DNA from: Butyrivibrio sp.
GTDB lineage: Bacteria > Bacillota > Clostridia > Lachnospirales > Lachnospiraceae
Assembly (NCBI RefSeq): GCF_015056685.1
Contig: NZ_SVFW01000003.1
Coordinates: 1 to 64,000 of the forward strand
Length of the DNA: 64,000 nucleotides
Direction of reading: 5' to 3'
Each line of letters starts with the position of its first letter. Position 1 is the stretch's first letter. Of this stretch, positions 17,234 through 26,046 are shown in pieces. Made by a program: the position numbers and the translations under genes. The notes beneath the pieces are model-generated. The model was not told the origin of the DNA, did not search any database, and saw nothing but the letters and a program-made list of their open reading frames with translations.

Positions 17234-19159
17234 ATGGACTTAATTGATGCAATCAAAGCTATCGATAAGCCCCACGAAGATGACATTCTAAACAGACTCT
17301 ACACGACTTGGGGTGAAAACATTGATCCTGCCAATCTGTTAAAAGAATATCCGCGTCCGCAGTTCGTCCGTGATAGCTACATCAATCTCAACGGATATTG
17401 GGAATATCTTTTTGCCCCTGTTAATTCAAAAGATGAGCTTCCTTCTCGCATGGAAGGAAATATTCTTGTACCGTTTTCGCCGGAAGCCATTCTTTCAGGC
17501 GTTGAAAAAAGACTCCTTCCGGATCAGCTTCTATGGTATAAAAAGAATCTCCCCTGTATCACAAGAAAATCCCGCACTTCAAGGATTCTTCTGCATTTTG
17601 GAGCAGTCGACCAGTTTGCTGATGTATTTGTAAATGACTCCCTTGTTGGTTCTCACAGCGGTGGATATCTGCCATTTACAATTGATATAACTGATTTCCT
17701 TATTTTCAATGAGGATAATCTAAGTACAGCCGATAACACGATTTACCTAAGGGTTCGCGACACCAGTGATTCATCCTATCACAGCCGCGGCAAGCAGACT
17801 TTAAAACGCGGTGGCATGTACTACACAGCTCAAAGCGGAATCTGGCAGACTGTATGGATCGAAGAAGTTCCTGAAGTCTATGTCAGGGAGATAAAAATCC
17901 ATCCCGGCGCAGACCTTCATTCCGTAACTATAGAAGTTGCAACCAACAAAAAAGCTACCGTAACAGTGAAGATTCCCGGCCACGAACTTGTTAAGTCACC
18001 TGACTCTGACACTCGTCCCGGAATAACCTTTAGTGGAGACTGGTCTTTTTCTTCAGACACGTATCCTACTATCGGTGTAGATCACTCTGCTATTGCACCT
18101 TCCTACTACAGCTTTAAATTCAAGATTGAAAGTCCTCATCTGTGGAGTCCGGAGGATCCTTACCTGTATCCGATCCAGATCTTATGCGGCCAGGATCATG
18201 TAAGCTCCTATTTTGCCATGAGGTCTTTTGAAGTCAAATATGACGACAGAGGCAAATCCAGATTCTTCTTAAACGGAAGGCCCTATTTCCTCATGGGAGT
18301 TCTGGATCAGGGCTACTGGCCCGATGGCCTTTACACTGCTCCATCTGATGATGCTCTCATATATGACATAACCGAGATGAAGCGTCTTCATTTCAACATG
18401 ATGCGCAAGCATATAAAGGTTGAGTCTGCACGCTGGTACTACCACTGCGACAGACTTGGCATGATAGTATGGCAGGATATGGTAAGTGGCGGCTCCTCCT
18501 ATGCCAAGCCCGTGGTTTCTTACCTGCCAACTCTTTTTCCTAAGGTATTCGGACGTATGTCCGACGGACCGGCTTACTACAAGACTTTCTCAAGAGGCTC
18601 TGCTGAGGGCCGCAGGGAATGGCTCGATGAAATGCAGAACACCATAAGGTATCTCTACAACGTTCCAAGTATTGCTACCTGGGTGCTCTTTAACGAAGGC
18701 TGGGGGCAGTTCAATGCTGCAAGTGCCACTATTATGGCAAAAGAGCTGGATAAGACCCGACCTGTTGACCAGGCCAGCGGATGGTTTGATGAGGGAAGTG
18801 GCGACTTTAGAAGTGTCCACAATTACTTCAGGCCTTTGTCTGTAGAAAACGATCCTAAGGGACGTGCATTCGTCATATCCGAGTACGGCGGCTACACCTG
18901 CCACATAGGCGGTCATTCAAGCGTAGACAGGGTTTACGGCTATAAAAAATACGACACCTTAGATGACCTTGGTGTCGCTTACTACAATCTTATAAATGCG
19001 GATCTAAAACCGCTTATTCCAAAGGGTCTGGCCGGTGCAGTTTACACGCAGGTCTCTGACGTCGAGGAAGAGGTAAATGGCCTTATGACCTACGACCGCA
19101 AGATAACCAAGATAAATCCTGACCTAGACCCAAACATGAGCAGCCGATTGAATGAATGA
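17234..19159 (+). CDS. GH2 family glycoside hydrolase
   Basis: 641-residue family GH2 enzyme without a signal peptide. The sugar-binding jelly roll spans about residues 55-220 (LNGYWEYLFAP, then FGAVDQFADVFVNDSLVG), an Ig-like domain follows to about 345, and then the TIM barrel. The barrel has WVLFNEGWGQF near residue 485 (acid/base Glu) and FVISEYGGYTC near 548 (nucleophile Glu). There is no extra C-terminal domain. Substrate is not decided by sequence: beta-galactosidase, glucuronidase or arabinosidase-type activity are all possible. GGATGG precedes the ATG. It is the last gene of the four-gene unit and its stop codon touches the palindromic hairpin at 19158-19229. Confidence 0.88.
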   Translation: MDLIDAIKAIDKPHEDDILNRLYTTWGENIDPANLLKEYPRPQFVRDSYINLNGYWEYLFAPVNSKDELPSRMEGNILVPFSPEAILSGVEKRLLPDQLLWYKKNLPCITRKSRTSRILLHFGAVDQFADVFVNDSLVGSHSGGYLPFTIDITDFLIFNEDNLSTADNTIYLRVRDTSDSSYHSRGKQTLKRGGMYYTAQSGIWQTVWIEEVPEVYVREIKIHPGADLHSVTIEVATNKKATVTVKIPGHELVKSPDSDTRPGITFSGDWSFSSDTYPTIGVDHSAIAPSYYSFKFKIESPHLWSPEDPYLYPIQILCGQDHVSSYFAMRSFEVKYDDRGKSRFFLNGRPYFLMGVLDQGYWPDGLYTAPSDDALIYDITEMKRLHFNMMRKHIKVESARWYYHCDRLGMIVWQDMVSGGSSYAKPVVSYLPTLFPKVFGRMSDGPAYYKTFSRGSAEGRREWLDEMQNTIRYLYNVPSIATWVLFNEGWGQFNAASATIMAKELDKTRPVDQASGWFDEGSGDFRSVHNYFRPLSVENDPKGRAFVISEYGGYTCHIGGHSSVDRVYGYKKYDTLDDLGVAYYNLINADLKPLIPKGLAGAVYTQVSDVEEEVNGLMTYDRKITKINPDLDPNMSSRLNE

Positions 19160-19229
19160 GACAAAGGGGACGGTTCTAGTTGACTCGCGACTAAAGTCGT
19201 GAGTCAACTAGAACCGTCCCCTTTGTCTC
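19158..19229. repeat. 72-nt palindromic hairpin, REP-like
   Basis: The 34-nt 5' arm starts at GAGACAAAGGGGACGG and is mirrored by CCGTCCCCTTTGTCTC ending at 19229; the 4-nt loop is TAAA at 19192-19195. All pairs match except one G-T. The first two bases belong to the GH2 stop codon. The motif GACAAAGGGGACGGTTCT is one I recall as a widespread dispersed hairpin in clostridia. It lies between convergent genes, so it may also act as a bidirectional terminator, though no T run follows. Confidence 0.85.
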
Positions 19230-19238
19230 TTACAGAAA

Positions 19239-20609
19239 TCAGTAAACTTCTACCTGACCTCCAAATATTCTGCGCAATTTATTCCTTACCATGATGAATG
19301 CAGGGATAAGGAAAAGATCTGCAAGTATCCAGGCTGCCGGTGAAGCAAGGCATATAGCTATGAATCCAAATCTAGGAACAAGGAGAATAGCAACAACGCT
19401 TCGGCCTATCATCTCCATGACTCCGGCCAGGACGGCAAACATTGAAAAGCCCATGCCCTGAATCAGGAATCTCACTATGTTAACAAGTGCCAGCGGAACA
19501 TAAAACATACTGTTGTAGAAAAGGAACATGTGAGCATTATCAAGGCAGGCTGCCTCTCCTGCATCAAGGAATATCATTGAGAACTGTCTTCCAAAGAGGG
19601 CAAGCACTACGAATGCAAGGATTGCATAGCCGCAACCAAGCTTAACTGCTGCCACAAGTCCCTGCTGAAGGTGGTCAAGCTTTTTGGCTCCAACATTCTG
19701 CCCACCATAGGTAGCCATTGTTGAACCAAGAGCATCAAAGGGAATACAGAAGAACATTCCAACCTTACTTCCTGTTGTAACAGCGGCTGCCGCATCTGTA
19801 CCAAGGGCGTTGATGGCGGTCTGGAGGATAACACTTCCGATGGCTGTTATCGAGTACTGAAGTCCCATTGGAACACCCATGTTAAACAGGATAACAAAGT
19901 GGTCTCTGTCCAGCTCCCAGTCTTCTTTCCTCAAATGAAGGATATCTATCTTTTTGATTATGTAAACAAGACACATTGTGCCCGCAGCAAGCTGTGAAAC
20001 CACAGTAGCAAAGGCTGCTCCAAAAATCCCCCAGTGAAGAGGAATGATAAACAAAAGGTCCAATACAATATTGAGAACTGAAGCAATTATCAGATACTCT
20101 ACAGGGTGCTTGGAATCTCCAAGGGCTCTTATTATGGCAGAGAGAAGATTGTACATATATGTAACCGGTATTCCAAGAAAAATAACGATAATATAAATAT
20201 ATGCATATTCAAAGACATCTTCAGGAGTCTTCATGATAACAAGTATCTGTTTGCAAAAAACGCTGACAAAAAATGTCATTACAACTGCAAATACAGAGCA
20301 AAGAATTATGGCATGTGACACGAACTTTCTCATGCTCTTATAGTCTTTTGCACCAAATCTCTGAGCTACAGGAATCGCAAATCCGTTGCAGACTCCCATG
20401 CAAAAGCCCATTATAAGGAAGTTAACAGCACCGGTTGTTCCCATTCCTGTATAGGCCTCTTTTCCAAGAAACCATGAAACTATTGCAGTATCGATCATGT
20501 TGTACATCTGCTGGAAGAGCATGCCCCAGAAAAGTGACATGGCAAATCCAAAAATCAGAGACATTGGATTTCCAACTGTAAGATCTTTTATATTACTTGT
20601 CTTCTTCAT
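19239..20609 (-). CDS. MATE family multidrug/cation antiporter
   Basis: 456 residues with about 12 hydrophobic segments in two homologous halves. The N-terminal DLTVGNPMSLIFGFAMSLFWG followed by QQMYNMIDTAIVSWFLGKEA is typical of the MatE/NorM-DinF fold, and GFCMGVCNGFAIPVAQRFGA fits the second and third helices. These carriers export drugs or metabolites in exchange for sodium or protons. The ribosome-binding site is weak (AATAGGTAATTT). It is separated from the upstream 147-residue gene by about 220 bp containing two hairpins and appears to be its own unit, convergent with the GH2 gene. Confidence 0.9.
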   Translation of the reverse strand: MKKTSNIKDLTVGNPMSLIFGFAMSLFWGMLFQQMYNMIDTAIVSWFLGKEAYTGMGTTGAVNFLIMGFCMGVCNGFAIPVAQRFGAKDYKSMRKFVSHAIILCSVFAVVMTFFVSVFCKQILVIMKTPEDVFEYAYIYIIVIFLGIPVTYMYNLLSAIIRALGDSKHPVEYLIIASVLNIVLDLLFIIPLHWGIFGAAFATVVSQLAAGTMCLVYIIKKIDILHLRKEDWELDRDHFVILFNMGVPMGLQYSITAIGSVILQTAINALGTDAAAAVTTGSKVGMFFCIPFDALGSTMATYGGQNVGAKKLDHLQQGLVAAVKLGCGYAILAFVVLALFGRQFSMIFLDAGEAACLDNAHMFLFYNSMFYVPLALVNIVRFLIQGMGFSMFAVLAGVMEMIGRSVVAILLVPRFGFIAICLASPAAWILADLFLIPAFIMVRNKLRRIFGGQVEVY

Positions 20610-20675
20610 AAATTACCTATTTTTCTTGAATCCCAATTCATAACGCGCTTCGCAAAAAGCTTTGCTCAAACAAAT

Positions 20676-20706
20676 ATAAGTCAGAGCATTTATAACCCTG
20701 ACTTAT
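20676..20706 (-). other. Hairpin in the leader region of the MATE gene
   Basis: ATAAGTCAG (20676-20684) pairs with CTGACTTAT (20698-20706). On the minus strand it is followed by ATATTTGTTT and then a second small GCAAAGC/GCTTTGC-type fold before the MATE start. It may be a weak terminator or an attenuator. Confidence 0.4.
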
Positions 20707-20782
20707 AGTATCTAACAACGAGATAGTCTACTACTTTTTATCAAAATTTCAAGTGAATTTTTTATGTCTTTTTCATAATATA

Positions 20783-20817
20783 AATCCCTCACACAGACGT
20801 TTGTCCATGTAAGGGAT
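20783..20817 (-). terminator. Terminator of the GH2-symporter-GH3 operon
   Basis: AAATCCCT near 20783-20790 and AGGGAT at 20812-20817 close an imperfect stem with inner CAGAC/GTCCATG pairing. On the minus strand it is followed by TTTATATT. It lies just past the stop codon of the 147-residue gene. Confidence 0.65.
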
Positions 20818-20830
20818 CTGTTAAAATTTA

Positions 20831-21274
20831 TCAGTTCTCTTTAACTGATCTTGAAAATGCACCAATGATCAGAATGATATCAGCTACAAGGAAAGCTGCA
20901 ATTGAAACTACTGTTACGTAGAATACCTGCCAGCCTACTGTGTTAACTGAATCATAGCTGAAAAGTCCCGCAATAAGGAGGATTCTCTCTGAAAGAACCT
21001 GACCAAATGCTGCTGTGTAAACTGCAATGGCACCAAGAACTGCAAGAGTTCCTAAGATGTCATGGTTGCCAAACTTGTTTGGAAGGCAGATTGCAGCTAC
21101 TGCAAGGATTATTCCGCAAACTCCAAGGAGTGCTATTGTTCCCAAATTTCCGAGAGCATAAGTCACTGTCATTTTGCTGCAGATAAGTGCTGCCACAATT
21201 CCAACAATACCCAGTACTGCTGCGATGCAGTTAAAGTATGAGCCAATGCTCTGCTTTTTCATAAAGTCTGCCAT
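20831..21274 (-). CDS. Small integral membrane protein after the GH3 gene
   Basis: 147 residues starting at the ATG at 21274, which has a perfect AGGAGG upstream; a longer in-frame reading would run into the GH3 gene. Four hydrophobic segments are visible (about residues 15-38, 45-68, 75-100, 115-140), with short polar loops and a charged C-terminus. I do not recognise the family. The start lies 2 bp past the GH3 stop, so the two are translationally close. It is the last gene of the operon and may be a membrane partner of the anchored GH3 enzyme or of the symporter; that is inference from position only. Confidence 0.75.
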   Translation of the reverse strand: MADFMKKQSIGSYFNCIAAVLGIVGIVAALICSKMTVTYALGNLGTIALLGVCGIILAVAAICLPNKFGNHDILGTLAVLGAIAVYTAAFGQVLSERILLIAGLFSYDSVNTVGWQVFYVTVVSIAAFLVADIILIIGAFSRSVKEN

Positions 21275-21276
21275 AT

Positions 21277-24200
21277 TCAAGCCTCCTTCTTTTTTCTCTT
21301 TGAAAGGACGTACAGCAGTGCAAACAGTACTGTAAATGCAGCTGTAACTCCGATTGCTGTGTAGTAAGCTGTTCTCCACCATGTGTTTAACTTAACAACA
21401 TGTGTTGTTGCGTTGTACCTGTTCATAAGGTTACTTGATGCTATTGCATAGAGAACATTATGAGCTGCCTCACGAACTGCAAGCTGAGCGTTCTTGTCTC
21501 CTGCAAATACCGATGCACTGATAGTTGAACCATCTGCCTGATTTGCAAATCTTGGGCTGTCAAGAGTTGTATCTGTGTAGAATCCTGACATTCCTCGTGT
21601 ATCGTAGCAGGTAGCACCGGATGTAAGAACTGCTGTATAAAGGTCAAAGTCATCATAGATATCTGTTACAGCATATCCTGTGAAGCCCCATTCCTTCTTG
21701 AGGATCTCAGTCATAAGTCCTGTGCTTACAGTACACTCAACCGGTCCGATCTTGGAGAAGGAGATCATGAGACCTCTCATGCCTGCATCGTAGTCTTCTG
21801 TATCATACTTTGTTGCTTCGAAAGCAATCTGGTAAGCTCTAAGCTCAACTTCACGGGCTCTCTGCTCTGTCATGAATGGAGCAACACCTGCTCTGTTTGT
21901 CTCCTGGTCGTTGAATGCATAGTGCTTAGGAGCAGCAATAAGACCATAGTTAAGTGCACCAATTGCAAATTCCATTGCTGTGTAGCCTGAGAGGATAGGA
22001 TCCTCTGAATAGTACTCGCCGTTACGTCCGTTATAAGCGTGGCGGTGTGTGTTAAGTCCGGGACCCCAAAGGATCGGAATACCTGTAAAGAGTGACTCGA
22101 TACCGATAAACTCGCCGAGATCATAAGCAAGCTGTGGATTAAATGAAGCTGCTGTAAGCGGGCTGCTTCCGAATACTTCAGGATGCCAGTTTCCGTTAGG
22201 ATCATCACTTGAGATGTTCCATGGAGCCTCTGTATCTTTTGACGCATTGAGGTTAACTGCAATACCGTTTCCGGCATTCTCTGTCATGTATGTCTCAACT
22301 GTTCCAATTGAGTCAGCACCAGGGATACTTGGGCCACCGAATGTAGCAAGGTACTGAGCCTCTTCAAGTGTCATCTCTGAAAGAAGTTCATCCCACTTCT
22401 CATCATCAAAGTCAAGGCCTGCCATCTCATAGAACATGAGGTCGCCGTCCTGGCCCCACTTGATATCTGATGTATCATCATCTGTCTTAAGTGTGTAGTA
22501 CTTACCATTGAGGTAATCAATGAGTTCCTGACTTGTAAGCTCCATATCGCTGTATGTCTTAGGATATGTACCTTCCCAGTCAGCACGGCTAAGGTATGTA
22601 ACCTCGCCATCCTGGAAGTAATTCCAGTCAGCATAGTCAAGCTGGTTAGAGATCTTTTCACCTGTCTTTGAATATGCAAATGATGTTCTTGCAAGTGTAT
22701 CTTCTGTGATCTCTGTCTGGTATGCATAGTCTGCATTTGCTTCGCCTACAAGTGATGCAGTGTCGATGCCCTGAGCTGCCATGATATTGTTAAGTGCATC
22801 ATGAGCGCCGTTACCGAATGCGAAGTAGTATGTGCCTGGATCGATTACGTATGTACCGAATGTTCCATCGCCATTGTCAAAAGAGCTGTCGTAAGTAGCA
22901 ATGTACTGAAGATCAACAGTTACAGGAACTACTTCTGATTCTCCAGGCTGCAATGTGCCTGTTTTTCCATAGTTCAAAAGAACTATTGCGCTCTTCTCAA
23001 GTCCGCCTTCTGTATAAGGAGCCTGTCCATAGATCTGAACGCTCTTTTTACCTGCTACATCACCTGTATTTGTAACCTTTACATTAAATGTGGCTGTTGC
23101 TGTTGTTACATCGCCGTCTTTTGAAATTTCAAATACCGGATCACCTTCATATTCCATATCAAAAGTTGTATATGAAAGTCCATAGCCGAAGCCATAAGCA
23201 ACTTCTGCGTCATAATCCCAGCCGTTAGCTGATGCATATGTTCCTGCATTTGAAGTAGCATTTCCCTGTCCGAGAACTGCATCATAATATCTTGTTTCAT
23301 AGTAGCGGTAACCAACATAGATTCCCTCAGCCTCTATGATGTAGTTGCTGCTGTTTTCTCTTGTGATAACTGATTCAGCATTCTTGTATGAGAAATTTCC
23401 CATATTCTGCATAGCTGGAGCAGAAAGGTTATATGTTGGGAAAATATCAGCAAGTCCGCCTGAAGGGCTAACCTTTCCTGAAAGGATATCTGCTACACCG
23501 AGCATTCCGTATGAGCCTGGTGCACCGATCCAAAGGATAGCATCAATATCTGCATCGTCCTTAAGGTCGCCGATCTCTACTGCTGAAGCGCTGTTGATAA
23601 GAACGATAACCTTATCACTGCACTCTTTTGCAAGAGCAATAATATCTTTTTCATTAGTTGTAAGAGCAAGAGGCTCCTCTGCACCAAGTCCTGCTACGAT
23701 TCCACCAGGGAGATAGTCTTCACTCTCTGCGCTTGGTCTGCCGATAACAACGATCGCTGCATCGCCATACTGAGCAAATGTGCTCTTATAATCTGCGTTA
23801 ACTGCCTCAATTTCTGCAATTGAAGGCTCGCCCGGATCATACTCTTCTGAAGGGCCTGCATTTTCTGTATGAAGGTATGTCTCATTGAGCTTTGTATAGA
23901 TGCTGGTCATTGTAGAATTAACCTTGAATCCGGCACCGTCAAAATCAAACTCATCACCAGACCATCCGTCTGTTGTTGCTCCTCTTTCAACCTGGCCTGT
24001 TGCCCAGTTCTGTGAAAGTGATGTAGTGATGTGATGAGCGAAATCTGTCTTATTGTTCTGAAGTGCCTCATCGAGATTGATAAAGCCTCCGCATGCTTTT
24101 ACACCAAAGCTTGATCCTAAGATTGGCACCTGTGATCTGATACCAAAAAGTGTAACTGCACTTCCTGATGAAAGAGGTAATACTCCATTGTTCTTAAGAA

Positions 24201-24480
24201 GTACTGTTCCTTCTGCTGCCTGCTGTCTGTTAAGATCAATAGCAGCCTGGATAAGTGCGTGTGAGTTACCTGTACCGTCTTCGTTAAGAAGCTCTGCAGG
24301 TGGTGTGAATTTGTCGTACACAGCATCCTGATCATCTGTTACCATCATCTCACTCTGTGTTCCAAGAGCAGTGTCGATTGTTGATGAAAAGGACTCAAGT
24401 GTGTTTCCAACGATTACTGAGATTGACAGCAAAAATGTCATCAGTGCTGCTAAACCTCTGAAAATACCTGTCTTTTTCAA
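21277..24480 (-). CDS. Membrane-anchored, domain-permuted GH3 glycosidase
   Basis: 1067 residues, exported. It starts at a TTG (24480) behind AGGAGGAAAG. A signal segment (residues 7-25) is followed by the GH3 alpha/beta-sandwich, which begins with AEGTVLLKNNGVLPL near residue 90. A fibronectin-III-like part comes next (YGFGYGLSYTTFDMEYEG near 420), and only then the TIM barrel, with WGPGLNTHRHAYNGRNGEYY near 790, PKHYAFNDQETNR near 835 and the nucleophile region YAVTDIYDDFD near 945. This is the reversed domain order known from rumen beta-glucosidases. The protein ends in a transmembrane helix and KRKKKEA, so the enzyme is displayed outside, held at both ends. Substrate is uncertain; beta-glucosidase is most likely. 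Confidence 0.9.
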   Translation of the reverse strand: MKKTGIFRGLAALMTFLLSISVIVGNTLESFSSTIDTALGTQSEMMVTDDQDAVYDKFTPPAELLNEDGTGNSHALIQAAIDLNRQQAAEGTVLLKNNGVLPLSSGSAVTLFGIRSQVPILGSSFGVKACGGFINLDEALQNNKTDFAHHITTSLSQNWATGQVERGATTDGWSGDEFDFDGAGFKVNSTMTSIYTKLNETYLHTENAGPSEEYDPGEPSIAEIEAVNADYKSTFAQYGDAAIVVIGRPSAESEDYLPGGIVAGLGAEEPLALTTNEKDIIALAKECSDKVIVLINSASAVEIGDLKDDADIDAILWIGAPGSYGMLGVADILSGKVSPSGGLADIFPTYNLSAPAMQNMGNFSYKNAESVITRENSSNYIIEAEGIYVGYRYYETRYYDAVLGQGNATSNAGTYASANGWDYDAEVAYGFGYGLSYTTFDMEYEGDPVFEISKDGDVTTATATFNVKVTNTGDVAGKKSVQIYGQAPYTEGGLEKSAIVLLNYGKTGTLQPGESEVVPVTVDLQYIATYDSSFDNGDGTFGTYVIDPGTYYFAFGNGAHDALNNIMAAQGIDTASLVGEANADYAYQTEITEDTLARTSFAYSKTGEKISNQLDYADWNYFQDGEVTYLSRADWEGTYPKTYSDMELTSQELIDYLNGKYYTLKTDDDTSDIKWGQDGDLMFYEMAGLDFDDEKWDELLSEMTLEEAQYLATFGGPSIPGADSIGTVETYMTENAGNGIAVNLNASKDTEAPWNISSDDPNGNWHPEVFGSSPLTAASFNPQLAYDLGEFIGIESLFTGIPILWGPGLNTHRHAYNGRNGEYYSEDPILSGYTAMEFAIGALNYGLIAAPKHYAFNDQETNRAGVAPFMTEQRAREVELRAYQIAFEATKYDTEDYDAGMRGLMISFSKIGPVECTVSTGLMTEILKKEWGFTGYAVTDIYDDFDLYTAVLTSGATCYDTRGMSGFYTDTTLDSPRFANQADGSTISASVFAGDKNAQLAVREAAHNVLYAIASSNLMNRYNATTHVVKLNTWWRTAYYTAIGVTAAFTVLFALLYVLSKRKKKEA

Positions 24481-24496
24481 GTTTTCTTTCCTCCTG

Positions 24497-26029
24497 TTAT
24501 TTATATTGTTCCATTGCCTTCTCTATACTCATACCTTCTTCAATGGCCTTCTTGCGCTTCTGATTAACTTCCTGTATCATGCGCATCTTTTCCCCCGTTA
24601 AGATGTAACCCTTCATTGCAATGATCGTAGCAATCCAAGCAACCATAGGCACTACGCAGAAAAGTATGATAACAACTGCATTCATACCAGATGAGTATGG
24701 GGTCTCAGCAGTTGGTAGAGACTTGATTCCTATCAGACTTACAGCGATTCCGACTACTGTAGCTGACAGTGAGGAAACAAGCTTATCCACAAGGGAAAAG
24801 AGTGTTCCCATGATTCCAGGAATATATTTTCCTGATCTGTATGTTTCATAATCTGAGCAGTCTGCAACCATTGGGATTGGCATATCTGCTGTTGAATAAT
24901 AAGCACCATATCCAACACCAAAGAACACAAGGAAAAGAACTGTGTAGATATTGATGCTGAGCTTTCCGTTTGAAATAAGTGAGAGGTTAACTCCCGGCAC
25001 ACCCTGCTTCCATGCAAGTAAAAGTGCAAGTACACCTACATAACAAACAAGTGCAAGTGATACATATCTAAGAAGTGACGCCCTCTGGCCTTTCTTTTGA
25101 CTTGTTCTTACTGTGAGAACAAAGAAAGGAACTGAGAATACGTAACCAACTATCATCATTGGAAGGTAAAGTCCGTCGTAGTTACCCATCATGCAACCGT
25201 AGAGCATGCACAATACTGTTGTGTTTGTGGCGATTGAAAGAGCCAGTTTGCATCCGGCGCCTGCAATCATAAGTCTCTTCATAGGGCTGTTGTTTTTGAT
25301 GATCTCCACGTATTCTGAGATCTTTACCTTTTCCTGCTTGCTTCCACCGATTCCGAAGTACTTCGGCTGGTCTTTTTCCCAGATACCGATGATGGCAAGT
25401 ATTGTAAGAATAATTGAAACTGTGATTCCAATTGGTGTTAAAACCTTGTAAAAATCTGCGCTTGAGTAGTCTGCAACATTTGCTCTGATGATCGGAGCAA
25501 GGAACTGCATAACTCCCATTCCTGCAAGAGAACCTACAGTATTGAATATTGTGAAAAGAGGTCTCTGGTTAGGATCAGATGTAAGAACTGTCTGACCGGC
25601 TCTTGTGCAGGAGGTCTGGAATGTATAGCCGATAACCCAGATTGCATAGAGGCCTACAAAAGCTGCGTACCTAAGAGCCATCATTGTGTCAGGAATCATA
25701 GGGGTGATGATGTACATAGTGATAATGCTAAGTGCCATAATGACATTTCCGATCACCATGAAGGGTCTGAACTTACCGAATTTACCGTTTGTTCTGTCCA
25801 TAAGCGCGCCGATAACAGGATCTGTAATAGCGTCGAATACTCTCATTCCTGTTACCATCACTGACGCAAATAAAACTCCAAGTCCAAGTACGTTTGAACC
25901 AAAGGTCGCAATGTAAGCAAGGACCAGGACGTAGTAAACATTTGTAGCCCCGTTATTCAGCGGAAAAAGCACCAGCTGATAGAGCTTTGCTCTGTTTATT
26001 CCGTCATTTTTTGTTACTGTTTCTGCCAT
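24497..26029 (-). CDS. GPH-family (MelB-like) sugar:cation symporter
   Basis: 510 residues with about 12 transmembrane segments. The N-terminal RVFDAITDPVIGALMDRTNG (about residues 63-82) is the cation/sugar motif of the glycoside-pentoside-hexuronide family. These carriers import glycosides with sodium or protons. Gaps of 17 and 16 bp to the GH2 and GH3 genes place it in one operon: the surface GH3 would trim glycans, the symporter take up short products, and the cytoplasmic GH2 finish hydrolysis. The C-terminal tail is charged and cytoplasmic. The substrate cannot be read from sequence. Confidence 0.9.
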   Translation of the reverse strand: MAETVTKNDGINRAKLYQLVLFPLNNGATNVYYVLVLAYIATFGSNVLGLGVLFASVMVTGMRVFDAITDPVIGALMDRTNGKFGKFRPFMVIGNVIMALSIITMYIITPMIPDTMMALRYAAFVGLYAIWVIGYTFQTSCTRAGQTVLTSDPNQRPLFTIFNTVGSLAGMGVMQFLAPIIRANVADYSSADFYKVLTPIGITVSIILTILAIIGIWEKDQPKYFGIGGSKQEKVKISEYVEIIKNNSPMKRLMIAGAGCKLALSIATNTTVLCMLYGCMMGNYDGLYLPMMIVGYVFSVPFFVLTVRTSQKKGQRASLLRYVSLALVCYVGVLALLLAWKQGVPGVNLSLISNGKLSINIYTVLFLVFFGVGYGAYYSTADMPIPMVADCSDYETYRSGKYIPGIMGTLFSLVDKLVSSLSATVVGIAVSLIGIKSLPTAETPYSSGMNAVVIILFCVVPMVAWIATIIAMKGYILTGEKMRMIQEVNQKRKKAIEEGMSIEKAMEQYK

Positions 26030-26046
26030 AACTCTTCTCCCTCTTA

